Assembly (NCBI GenBank): GCA_016839025.1
Contig: JADLKK010000005.1
Location: forward strand, 1-59,061
Direction of reading: 5' to 3'
Length of the DNA stretch: 59,061 nucleotides
From: Proteiniphilum sp.
GTDB lineage: Bacteria > Bacteroidota > Bacteroidia > Bacteroidales > Dysgonomonadaceae
The position numbers were made by a program, and so were the translations under genes. The first letter of the stretch is position 1; the number at the start of each line of letters is the position of its first letter. Below the pieces are notes generated by a model. The model was not told where the DNA came from, ran no database searches, and saw only the letters and a program-made list of their open reading frames with translations. Positions 43,909 to 52,363 of the stretch are shown one piece after another.

Positions 43909-43927
43909 ACCGGGTGTGAAACCCGGT
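43909..43927 (+). terminator. Hairpin after glyA
   Basis: ACCGGGT and ACCCGGT (43909-43915/43921-43927) form a 7-bp stem with a 5-base loop, 23 bases past the glyA stop. There is no T-run, so it may be an mRNA end-protecting hairpin rather than a true terminator. Confidence 0.4.
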
Positions 43928-43972
43928 GCGTTCGAATCGATGGGGAATGGTTAAGCTGTTCCCTTTTTTTTG

Positions 43973-43980
43973 TATTTTTG
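43973..43980 (+). promoter_or_regulatory. -7 box of recG
   Basis: TATTTTTG is a full TAnnTTTG match, 31 bases before the recG ATG, preceded by a T-run. No TTTG at -33 spacing. Confidence 0.45.
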
Positions 43981-44011
43981 CATCTGACCGGTAGTTTGCC
44001 GGCTAATCCCG

Positions 44012-46105
44012 ATGAATATCCTGCAGACCGATATCCAATTTATCCCTGGCGTGGGGCCCAGGAAGGCGGAGATCCTCAACAAGGAGATCGATGTGTTTAC
44101 CCTGGGTGATTTGCTGCGCTGGTATCCCTACCGTTACATCGATCGTACGAGGATCTACTACGTGCATGAGATCGACAGCGGACAGGCTTACATCCAGCTG
44201 AAAGGGAGGATCACCGCCTTTGAAACCTTCGGCGAGGGTCGCAGGCGTCGCCTGGTGGCTCACTTCACCGACGGGACCGGCTTCGTGGATCTGGTCTGGT
44301 TTCAGGGAATCCGCTTTGTAGAGAGCAAGTACAAGACGAACCAGGAGTATATCGTCTTTGGAAAGCCCACGCTATTTAACGGGAAGTGGAACATCGCCCA
44401 TCCCGATATCGATCCCTTTATGAATGAATCGGATCGCCCGGAAGGGCTGATGGCGATGTACATCACCACCGAGAAGATGAAGAACCATTTTCTCAACTCC
44501 CGTGCCATGCAGAAGATCATCGCTTCCGCCTTTTCACTCATCAAAGAACGGTTGCCCGAATCGCTCTCCCCCGATGTGGTACAAGAGGCGGGGCTGATGC
44601 CGTTCCACGATGCGCTGGAGAACATTCATTTTCCGAAAACACCTCAACTGTTGCGTGATGCGGAGTATCGCCTGAAGTTCGAAGAGCTTTTCTATATCCA
44701 GCTCAACATTGTCCGCTATGCAGCCGAACGCAAAGAGAAATTGGAAGGGTTCATTTTCGGGAAGGTGGGAGAAACCCTAAACTCCTTTTTCCGGGAGCAC
44801 CTCCCTTTTGAATTGACCGATGCACAGAAACGTGTGATTCGTGAGATCCGGCGCGACACTGCTACCGGCAGGCAGATGAACCGCCTGCTACAGGGTGATG
44901 TGGGCAGCGGCAAGACGCTGGTGGCGCTGATGTGCATGCTGATTGCCCGTGACAACGGCTTCCAGTCGGCACTGATGGCTCCTACCGAGATCCTGGCTTC
45001 GCAGCACTGCGAAACATTTTCCCGGATGCTGAAGGGGATGCCGGTTCGGGTGGAACTGCTTACCGGCTCTACACGGAAGAAGGAGAGGGAGAGGCTTCAT
45101 GCCGCTCTCCTTGCGGGAGAGATTGATATCCTGATCGGCACCCATGCCCTGATTGAGGATGTGGTGCGGTTCCAAAACCTGGGCTTTGTGGTGATCGATG
45201 AGCAACACCGCTTCGGGGTGGTTCAGCGTGCCAGGCTGTGGGGGAAGAACCGACAGCCTCCCCACGTCCTGGTGATGACCGCGACCCCCATTCCGCGCAC
45301 GTTGGCCATGACGGTATACGGCGACTTGGATGTTTCGGTCATTGATGAATTGCCGCCCGGCCGCAAGCCGGTAGAGACATTGCATCGCTACGACAGGAAG
45401 AGGGGGGCTCTCTATCAGTTTATCCGGGAGCAGATCGGGCAGGGGCGGCAGGTTTACATTGTCTACCCCCTGATTGAGGAGAGCGAAACGCTTGACTTGA
45501 AGAACCTGGAGGAGGGGTATCTCCATATCCGGGAAACATTTCCGGAATTCAGTGTCTGCAAGATGCACGGCCGGATGAAGGCGGCGGAAAAGGAGGAGGT
45601 GATGCGCCGCTTCGTGGCCAACGAGGCACAAATCATGGTCTCCACCACGGTGATCGAGGTGGGGGTGAACGTGCCCAACGCCAGCGTGATGGTCATTGAG
45701 AGCGCCCAGCGATTCGGCCTTTCTCAACTGCACCAGCTTAGGGGCAGGGTAGGGCGTGGTGCGGATCAGTCCTACTGCGTGCTGATTACCCCTTATGAGC
45801 TATCGGCTGACACCCGCAAGCGGATGGAGATTATGACCGAAAGCAATGATGGTTTTGTGATCGCCGAGGCGGACCTGAAGCTGAGGGGGCCGGGTGACCT
45901 GGAGGGAACCCAGCAGAGTGGCGTTCCCTTTAACCTGCATATTGCCGATCTGGTGCGCGACAACGCCATCCTCTACCGGGCCCGCGAGATCGCCGAGGCA
46001 CTGATCGGTGAGGATCCACATCTGGCACAACCCCATCATAGGGTGCTCAGGCAGCAGATAAGCCGCCTGAGCGGTAACCGGTATGATTGGGGAAGAATCA
46101 GCTGA
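44012..46105 (+). CDS. recG: ATP-dependent DNA helicase RecG
   Basis: This 697-residue helicase remodels stalled replication forks. The N-terminal wedge/OB domain (DIQFIPGVGPRKAEIL to about 240) precedes two helicase lobes. These carry LLQGDVGSGKTLVAL (Walker A), VIDEQHRFGVVQR (DEQH box), MTATPIPRTLAM, and MVSTTVIEVGVNVPNA plus QLHQLRGRVGRG (motif VI). It is full length. It ends 29 bases from the convergent Gfo/Idh/MocA gene. Confidence 0.96.
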   Translation: MNILQTDIQFIPGVGPRKAEILNKEIDVFTLGDLLRWYPYRYIDRTRIYYVHEIDSGQAYIQLKGRITAFETFGEGRRRRLVAHFTDGTGFVDLVWFQGIRFVESKYKTNQEYIVFGKPTLFNGKWNIAHPDIDPFMNESDRPEGLMAMYITTEKMKNHFLNSRAMQKIIASAFSLIKERLPESLSPDVVQEAGLMPFHDALENIHFPKTPQLLRDAEYRLKFEELFYIQLNIVRYAAERKEKLEGFIFGKVGETLNSFFREHLPFELTDAQKRVIREIRRDTATGRQMNRLLQGDVGSGKTLVALMCMLIARDNGFQSALMAPTEILASQHCETFSRMLKGMPVRVELLTGSTRKKERERLHAALLAGEIDILIGTHALIEDVVRFQNLGFVVIDEQHRFGVVQRARLWGKNRQPPHVLVMTATPIPRTLAMTVYGDLDVSVIDELPPGRKPVETLHRYDRKRGALYQFIREQIGQGRQVYIVYPLIEESETLDLKNLEEGYLHIRETFPEFSVCKMHGRMKAAEKEEVMRRFVANEAQIMVSTTVIEVGVNVPNASVMVIESAQRFGLSQLHQLRGRVGRGADQSYCVLITPYELSADTRKRMEIMTESNDGFVIAEADLKLRGPGDLEGTQQSGVPFNLHIADLVRDNAILYRAREIAEALIGEDPHLAQPHHRVLRQQISRLSGNRYDWGRIS

Positions 46106-46134
46106 TTCCTGGAATCACCACATCCGCTCATCAA

Positions 46135-47802
46135 CTACCCTCTCGTGATCTCCTCTTTTTCCGGATCCCAGTACATGGTGCGTCCTTCGAGGTAGGCACG
46201 TGTACCCATATGGGCGGTGATTGCCTCCTCGAACCCTCGATCGATGTCACAGGAGGGTTGTTCGCCGTTCCGGATACACTCCAGCCACTCCCTGAGGTGG
46301 AGGTAGGTGGTGTTGTACCGTTTCCCGTCCACATAGGAGTAAAGCAATCCCCGTTCAGCGAAATAGAGCTCCGTGGCAGAGGTGACCGCATCGATGCTTT
46401 TACCGGGAACATAGTGATAAAAAGGCTGGCCCGGTTTGATGGTGCCGTTGTTGATTTTATCACGGTACTGTTCCGAACGAGGATCGATGGTAACGGTAAG
46501 GGTGTTGCCCACCTCCATGGTGGCATCATGCCCCATGATTTTGCGGCTCCTGTTGAACTGGCTGGCCAGGGTAGCCGAATAGAGCATGGTTAACCCCTTG
46601 TGTGCATACTCAAACGCCGTCTGTAGTACATCAGGAACCGTACGACCGTCGCGGAAGAAATAGACGCCACCCGAGGAGGTTGCCGAAGAGGGTATGCCCA
46701 GATGCATGATCTGGTTCATGGCATCATATTCATGGGTGAGCAGGTCGCCACTCAGCCCGGTACTGTAATCCCACCAGCAGCGCCAGCGGAAAAAGCGCTC
46801 CAGACTGAACTTGTCACGTGGCTCGGGACCCACATATTTCGCGAGTCCGGAAGAGGTCATGTAATCCATGTACTCCTTCACCCGTTCCGGATCGCCTTCA
46901 AACTGCTGCCAGTCGATGGTTTCTGGGCTGGCGTCGGGATGGATCTTGTAAACCCATGCCCCGTTAGGGTCGTTACGGTTGGTGCCTGTCTCGATCAGGG
47001 AGACCGGTCCCAGCAATCCTTTTGCTACGATCTCGCGGGCTCTGCCATAGGCTTCCACTTGCCGGTTCTGGTGTCCCAGCTGGAAGATGATCCCGCTCTC
47101 TTTCACGGCACTGCGCAGTGCGTATGTCTCGGGAACGGTCCATGTCATCGGCTTTTCGAGGTAGACGTGTTTGCCGGCGCGGGCGGCATCGAGTGCCATT
47201 TGTCCATGCCAATGGTCAGGAGAGGCGATCACCACCGCGTCCACATCCTCCGCTGCCAGCAGTTCGCGGTAATGGTGGTATCTCCTGGGTGCAGTTCCAT
47301 ATTTCCCGTTCAACCCTTCACGGTGGATATTGGCTCCTGCAGAAATGGCCTCCTCCGCGTGCACATCGAAGATGTCGCAGATCGCAGTAATCACAATCTT
47401 CAGATCCTCCTGTTCCCTGAAATCCTTGAATCGATTATCAGAGCTGTTCTGCTTTTGCCCCTGAATCAATCTTTCCACATATTCGGGGGTTCCGAAGCCG
47501 AGTGCGATCATCAGCTGCTTGCCGCGTATACCTGATCCGATGATTCCCAGCCGGATGATTCTTCCGTCGGCAGAGAGAGGAGAGAGGGGGGCAACCTCTG
47601 ATTTGAAATGGAACATGTCGGCGGAGGTGAGGTTGCGCATCTCCTGTTTCCTCTTCCGGTAGACTCCGTAAGCCATGGCTCCCAGCACCGGTACTGTGGC
47701 CAGTGCCTTGATGGCTTCTCTTCTGCCGTGAGAGACCGGTTTCTGGTCTGCATTCTCTTGATTGTCCTTCTTTTCGGTCGGGTTACTATCTTTCTCGTTC
47801 AT
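46135..47802 (-). CDS. Gfo/Idh/MocA-family oxidoreductase with Tat-like signal anchor
   Basis: This 555-residue protein has a polar N-terminus of 26 residues, then a Tat-like SHGRREAIKALATVPVLGAMAYG hydrophobic run followed by basic RKRKQ, with no AxA cleavage site. The Rossmann domain has LGIIGSGIRGKQLM and YLEKPMTWTVPE (the EKP motif). GQMALDAARAGKHV and the C-terminal Gfo/Idh beta-sheet domain follow. Related Bacteroidota enzymes act on sugars or glycosides with bound NAD(P). Here the fold would be outside the inner membrane, or held at its surface. The start overlaps the DoxX stop by 4 bases. The substrate is unknown. Confidence 0.87.
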   Translation of the reverse strand: MNEKDSNPTEKKDNQENADQKPVSHGRREAIKALATVPVLGAMAYGVYRKRKQEMRNLTSADMFHFKSEVAPLSPLSADGRIIRLGIIGSGIRGKQLMIALGFGTPEYVERLIQGQKQNSSDNRFKDFREQEDLKIVITAICDIFDVHAEEAISAGANIHREGLNGKYGTAPRRYHHYRELLAAEDVDAVVIASPDHWHGQMALDAARAGKHVYLEKPMTWTVPETYALRSAVKESGIIFQLGHQNRQVEAYGRAREIVAKGLLGPVSLIETGTNRNDPNGAWVYKIHPDASPETIDWQQFEGDPERVKEYMDYMTSSGLAKYVGPEPRDKFSLERFFRWRCWWDYSTGLSGDLLTHEYDAMNQIMHLGIPSSATSSGGVYFFRDGRTVPDVLQTAFEYAHKGLTMLYSATLASQFNRSRKIMGHDATMEVGNTLTVTIDPRSEQYRDKINNGTIKPGQPFYHYVPGKSIDAVTSATELYFAERGLLYSYVDGKRYNTTYLHLREWLECIRNGEQPSCDIDRGFEEAITAHMGTRAYLEGRTMYWDPEKEEITRG

Positions 47803-48287
47803 TTCGATTTGTTTTTACAAATGATTCTGTCCATTCCAATCTTTTTAGCCGTGGGAAAGAAAAAGAGCACAGCCACGGCGCCCAGCATCACCAGGTTTTT
47901 GTCCACCCAGAGATAGGATCCCTCGGTAGGCAGCAGGTATGTGGCCTGCAGCAATGGCGGGTGAGAGAGGTAGTAGAGCACCAGGAAGAGGATCGCCCCG
48001 ATGTAACCGGTTTTCTCAAATAGACCCATGATAAGGAATAGCCCCACCAGGAGGAGTCCCCACATGTTGATGAAATCGGCGGCAGCCATCAGGTCGGGAT
48101 TGCCAGCGATCATTTTGTAGAGGGGCGCAAACACTCCCTTTGAATCCATCAGGTAGCCGTAGGCTGTCCATCTGGGTGATAACAGCTTGACCAGCCCTTC
48201 GTACAGGAAATACCAGCCGATCAAAACCCGAAGGGTGACCAGCACAGAGAGTTGGCCCTTTGAGTAGTTGCATTGGTTCACATTCAT
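47799..48287 (-). CDS. DoxX-family membrane protein
   Basis: This 162-residue protein has four membrane helices: LVTLRVLIGWYFLYEGLVKLL, FINMWGLLLVGLFLIMGLF, TGYIGAILFLVLYYLSH and NLVMLGAVAVLFFF. It shows the DoxX pattern of RVxxGxxFLxxGxxKL at the start. DoxX relatives in aerobes couple to quinones; in Bacteroidota the role is unclear. It is first in a pair with the oxidoreductase (ATGA overlap), suggesting DoxX could take electrons from it. A -7 box lies 50 bases upstream. Confidence 0.87.
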   Translation of the reverse strand: MNVNQCNYSKGQLSVLVTLRVLIGWYFLYEGLVKLLSPRWTAYGYLMDSKGVFAPLYKMIAGNPDLMAAADFINMWGLLLVGLFLIMGLFEKTGYIGAILFLVLYYLSHPPLLQATYLLPTEGSYLWVDKNLVMLGAVAVLFFFPTAKKIGMDRIICKNKSK

Positions 48288-48337
48288 TTTTTTATTGTTT
48301 TTGTCGAAAGCGTAGTTTTATACACGTAAAACGGAGG

Positions 48338-48345
48338 CAAAGATA
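48338..48345 (-). promoter_or_regulatory. -7 box of the DoxX-oxidoreductase pair
   Basis: On the minus strand this is TATCTTTG, a full TAnnTTTG match, 50 bases before the DoxX start. Confidence 0.5.
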
Positions 48346-48524
48346 TTTTATTTTCAAAAGATAGCCTATTTTTTCGAATAGGGTTTTGTTGTGATTCCGA
48401 AATTATTAGTGAATCTTAACGTGAGGTTACGGCAATGGCCGTGTTCCCATTTCATTTGATCTAACAGCCACACCATGTTGCTCTTCCTTTTATGCAAAAG
48501 TTAAAGTATTGGGACCACTCAGGT

Positions 48525-48554
48525 AAAAAAAGAACCGGGAATCATTCCCGGTTC
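48525..48554 (-). terminator. Terminator of the susCD glycan locus
   Basis: A perfect 10-bp stem (48532-48541/48545-48554) with a TCA loop is followed, on the minus strand, by a T-run of six with one C (48531-48525). It lies 60 bases beyond the stop of the last locus gene. Confidence 0.85.
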
Positions 48555-48614
48555 ATACGGATCATATCTTGATTGGGCTACTTCTTAAGCTTCTGGTGAG
48601 GATTGTGGGTACTT

Positions 48615-50432
48615 TTAGAAAGTGATTCCCAGCCAGGAACTGGAGCGAAGATCCTTGCATTGGGAAAGCAACTCGACACAACCTGAAGTGGTGTCGGAAT
48701 AATCACTCAATCCCGCTGCAAAACGGATACCGGCATTGTTGAAAGAAGTCAATACTGACTTTGGAATCGTTACTTCCAGCTGATACCCCGATTCAGTAGC
48801 CGTTGCGACTGCAGTGATTCCGCTGACAGTGGCAGGAACCCAGGATCCCTCTCTTCCATCCCATCGCGACAACGCACCTTCGGATGAAACCCAGAGCTTT
48901 GTTATACCTTTGTCCACATCGAGCAGGGAAAGGTTCGCAGCATCAATATAGATCAACACACCATCACCTGTTTGCGTACCTGGTTCTGCAACAACGGGTG
49001 TGTTGTCTTTCACTACAGCATTGAAATAGAGGTTTGAAGCGTCAATGCCGATTCCTGCCCTGAGGTTTGTTTCAGATAATCCACCCACAAAGATTGGATA
49101 TTCGGTGATCTCTGCTGCTGTTATTTTCAGGTCATCTAACAGGTAGCCCTTAATAGCCAACGGTGCAAATTCATTCGTATCATAGAAGTTACTTGATGTG
49201 AGTGCCATGATTGTGTTCGCATCGAATCGCATCAAGCTGTTGTTGATGGCATCAATCTCATTGGGGAATGGGAAGGGGCGCGTCACTTTGGTGAAATTCC
49301 CGGCCCCATGATCACTGATTGAGACCTCCATTATCTGGCTTTTGTCCTCACGGTTTGCATCAGTTTCATACGAAAGCAGGGATACTTCATCTGAGATCGA
49401 GAGAAGATCCGGTAAAGTAATAAGATACTTGTCGGGTAAAATTTCATAGCGTGCATAATCTCTTCCGGGTGCATCACCATTGATGGTGTAGGGCCATGAT
49501 GAACCCAAAGTTGATGTAACAATATAGGGCTTATAGGTAACTGTTTTATTGTCCGCATACGCAACAATGATCTTTTCCTGGAGTATCTCTGCTGCAGGAG
49601 CTATATTGTCTCTCTGTGCCCTGAAAACAATTGTTTTTGCCCCGACCCATCTCGTGTCAACGCCATCAGGGCCAAACTCCTTTATCTCACTGCTCCATGT
49701 ACTTCCACCATCGGTCGATTCAATCATGTCAATCTGTTGCTCTTTCATATTGACCGGGAGATCAGTAGAGCTCATTTTCTGCAAGGTAATAGGGATACTG
49801 CTATTGGTGAAATATAGATGGAGCTTCCCATCCGGCAGTAATAGCAATTCGGGATGCTGACAACCGAGATTGGAGTACACCACTTTTGCCGGTTCAGCAA
49901 CGCTGCCCCCGATCAGCCGTTTTACAAGAATAGATGCGGGAAACTGAACCGTGACATCGGGATCCGGAGCTGTCAGGACATAACGGTAATGGACAGCACA
50001 AGCCGCAATGATATCGCCATTGTCCATCTGCAGGATTGTTGGCTGGCTCATCAGGTTTTCATAGGTGATGTTGTTTTCCCCGTCCTTCCCGGTGTGCGAC
50101 GTTTTTGCAAACAGCACCTCCGGCATACTCCATGATTCGCCGTTGTCATCACTTTTGATCATGTATGCTGAGCCATTGTTATCATACACAGCCAGGAGTG
50201 AAGTTTCTGAAATGCGTAGCACTTCAGGCGAGCTGCCGGTACTGGATAACCGGGTGAGTGAACTATAGTCCCACGCGATGCGAACGCCGCTGATCGGGGT
50301 CATTTTAATTTGTCGGTAACTGTTGTCAACCGTAGGGTTGTCAATTATATCATCCTTCTTACAGGCTGTAAGCAGCACCAGTAATCCTAAGATAACCCGG
50401 AAAGGGGTACTATTATGTGTAAAGTACTTCAT
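48615..50432 (-). CDS. Sialidase-fold surface lipoprotein with CBM9-like domain
   Basis: This 605-residue protein has a lipoprotein signal at 50432 (RVILGLLVLLTACKKDD, Cys near 24); an open frame extends to 50603 but has no signal. A beta-propeller (about 50-400) shows Asp-box-like SDDNGESWS and STDGGSTWS. A C-terminal sandwich (about 440-605: LYFNAVVKDN, DGVLIYIDAAN, YQLEVTIPKSVL) resembles CBM9/DOMON-like carbohydrate-binding domains. The FRIP motif of true sialidases is not found, so it may be another propeller glycosidase (GH93-like, for instance) or a binding protein. It is the last gene of the locus. Confidence 0.75.
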   Translation of the reverse strand: MKYFTHNSTPFRVILGLLVLLTACKKDDIIDNPTVDNSYRQIKMTPISGVRIAWDYSSLTRLSSTGSSPEVLRISETSLLAVYDNNGSAYMIKSDDNGESWSMPEVLFAKTSHTGKDGENNITYENLMSQPTILQMDNGDIIAACAVHYRYVLTAPDPDVTVQFPASILVKRLIGGSVAEPAKVVYSNLGCQHPELLLLPDGKLHLYFTNSSIPITLQKMSSTDLPVNMKEQQIDMIESTDGGSTWSSEIKEFGPDGVDTRWVGAKTIVFRAQRDNIAPAAEILQEKIIVAYADNKTVTYKPYIVTSTLGSSWPYTINGDAPGRDYARYEILPDKYLITLPDLLSISDEVSLLSYETDANREDKSQIMEVSISDHGAGNFTKVTRPFPFPNEIDAINNSLMRFDANTIMALTSSNFYDTNEFAPLAIKGYLLDDLKITAAEITEYPIFVGGLSETNLRAGIGIDASNLYFNAVVKDNTPVVAEPGTQTGDGVLIYIDAANLSLLDVDKGITKLWVSSEGALSRWDGREGSWVPATVSGITAVATATESGYQLEVTIPKSVLTSFNNAGIRFAAGLSDYSDTTSGCVELLSQCKDLRSSSWLGITF

Positions 50433-50457
50433 ACTCAAATAATCGTTTTGATTGTTC

Positions 50458-52356
50458 TTAATCATTTCGTGTTTTACAGAGACGGATGTCCGCAAAATAG
50501 ATGACAACTTCCTTGTTTGGATCATAGCTCCATGTAACGCCGTCTTCGTGACCGATATTAAAGACATAGACACGATTTCGTCTGTTTGAGGTGTCACCAC
50601 CATCGTTGTTGCTCATGTCAATGGTGTATTCGTGCCAGGCGTTCTGAATTTCACCGTCGGTAATGGATGAGTTACGTCCTGCATCCCACGACTCCTGGCC
50701 ATAATCACTGTTCTGGGCGAATGACCAGAGGCGGTTCATCGGTCGGATCCAGGGTGACCTGAATACATGCCTGTTATTTCCACTGGTGTTGGTGACCAGT
50801 GATTTGTCGGAGCCGATGAACATCTTGAACTTCAAGTAGGGATAACGTTTATTGTCGATACGCCATTGACGGGGAAGGGCAAAAAAGAAAGATGGTCTGT
50901 TTTGCACAATCACCCCACGATAGATGTTCTTCCCGTCATTCTGTATCAGTTGCTCGAGATGAAGGTTTACCGGTTGTCCGTTTATCATATCATTCTGTGC
51001 ATCGAATTTTGCGATATCACTGAAGCCGGGTCGGGGTAAAAAGTCACCTGAGTAGTACATCCTGAACTCAAAGTTAGTGGCTTGAACATAGCCATTGGCG
51101 AAAAATTGCGGTTCAATAAAGACCCGATCGGGAAAATAGGAGTGATCGTTTGTGAGCAGTTCCACGACACCAGACTCGATGTAGGGTTCCAGAAACTGAT
51201 CAAATGCGACCCCCATCGATTTGGGGATGTATTGGATATTTGTGATCTGGCCGGCATCAATCAGATCCTTCAGTGTCTGCAGACTTTCCGGGGTTTTTAT
51301 CACGGCCGGTTTGTCGACAGGCATCATGAATTCCTGCCATGCTCCGCCACCCACGACACTGTGTACATTGTTTCGCGCATAGGTGAGTGTTTCGACCATG
51401 CCATTCAGTCCCTTACCGGTAAGGTTGAGCGATGTCACATTCGGAAAAAAGAAGAGGTCGGCAAAGGTGGTCATATTCATCGGATAGGTCAGGGTTGTGA
51501 TTTCAGTCACATCCTGTGTCGTGAAGGTTGATATGCCATTTGCTTTTAGGATGTTGAGTTCCTGTGGTATAAAGGGCTGTTCCGGGGTTGGCATCATCAC
51601 ATAAAGGGGCTTTTCCACTTCAATGGTGTCCAAGAGCTTGGATCCTCCTTCCAGGATGGGTAGGACCCGGTACGTCATGTTGAAGACCACCTCTTCCCCT
51701 GCAGGCAGGTTTCCACTGTAGATGCGCGGATTCCTGTCACGGGCTCCGGTATGGATGTTTCCATCCTTATCGCTGTACTCGTAATGTAAGCCGTGGTATT
51801 CCATCATAATGGTGTGCAGTCCCGTAGGCCATTCCATTACCAACGCGTTGGGTGCGATGGATGTGGTGGGATCCAGGATACCCTGTTTGAGTACATCCTT
51901 GTCGAATGAGGTGTAGGGGACGAGCGATACCTCCTGGGGGATGGAACGGTTGCCATACTTATCTTCGGTAAATATCTTGAACCTGTAAATACGGGGCTCA
52001 TCCAGTCCGGTGACATTCACGTAGGAGCAGACGCTGTCAATCTCAATGATGGTAGGTGTCGGGTAATCTTCGTCATAAACAATGACTGTCTTGCGGGCAG
52101 TGCTGTGATCGATCATGCTGGAGGGGATCCTGCCATCTTTTCGTAAATCGATCTCTGCCCTTTCATATCCGATAGTGGCAAAGCAGGTGTCAAATGTGGG
52201 GGGGTAGATGATTTCCGCATCAGAGAAATTCTTGATATTGTCATAGATGTCATCACAGGCATAGATCCACAATACTGCTGCACAGACAATCAAAGGGTAA
52301 CAGCAGCTTCTCAGGATACTATTCATAATATGTTTTGCTTTCATAATCCTCATCAA
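50458..52356 (-). CDS. DUF4998-like glycan-binding lipoprotein
   Basis: This 632-residue protein has a lipoprotein signal (PLIVCAAVLWIYACDD, Cys about 34; shorter starts at Met4, Met6 or Met11 also fit). The N-terminal region (about 40-250), with DAEIIYPPTFDT and repeated beta-strands, matches DUF4998-type Ig-like folds. A middle part contains an LRR-like stretch (MTTFADLFFFPNVTSLNLTGKGL). The C-terminal 180 residues form a likely carbohydrate-binding beta-sandwich. It sits in the SusE/F position, where surface glycan-binding proteins are encoded. No catalytic motif is recognised. It lies 25 bases before the sialidase-fold gene. Confidence 0.72.
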   Translation of the reverse strand: MMRIMKAKHIMNSILRSCCYPLIVCAAVLWIYACDDIYDNIKNFSDAEIIYPPTFDTCFATIGYERAEIDLRKDGRIPSSMIDHSTARKTVIVYDEDYPTPTIIEIDSVCSYVNVTGLDEPRIYRFKIFTEDKYGNRSIPQEVSLVPYTSFDKDVLKQGILDPTTSIAPNALVMEWPTGLHTIMMEYHGLHYEYSDKDGNIHTGARDRNPRIYSGNLPAGEEVVFNMTYRVLPILEGGSKLLDTIEVEKPLYVMMPTPEQPFIPQELNILKANGISTFTTQDVTEITTLTYPMNMTTFADLFFFPNVTSLNLTGKGLNGMVETLTYARNNVHSVVGGGAWQEFMMPVDKPAVIKTPESLQTLKDLIDAGQITNIQYIPKSMGVAFDQFLEPYIESGVVELLTNDHSYFPDRVFIEPQFFANGYVQATNFEFRMYYSGDFLPRPGFSDIAKFDAQNDMINGQPVNLHLEQLIQNDGKNIYRGVIVQNRPSFFFALPRQWRIDNKRYPYLKFKMFIGSDKSLVTNTSGNNRHVFRSPWIRPMNRLWSFAQNSDYGQESWDAGRNSSITDGEIQNAWHEYTIDMSNNDGGDTSNRRNRVYVFNIGHEDGVTWSYDPNKEVVIYFADIRLCKTRND

Positions 52357-52363
52357 TTATACA

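Larger units (their letters stand above)
48288..48614. other. 327-base gene-free region (DoxX promoter and glycan-locus terminator)
   Basis: It holds the DoxX -7 box (48338-48345, minus) and the glycan-locus terminator (48525-48554). The 180 bases between are AT-rich, with no gene or repeat seen. Confidence 0.6.

Noticed and set aside
50433-50603. 57-codon extension of the sialidase-fold lipoprotein
   Set aside because: It would place the lipoprotein signal in the middle of the protein and overlaps the end of the upstream gene.
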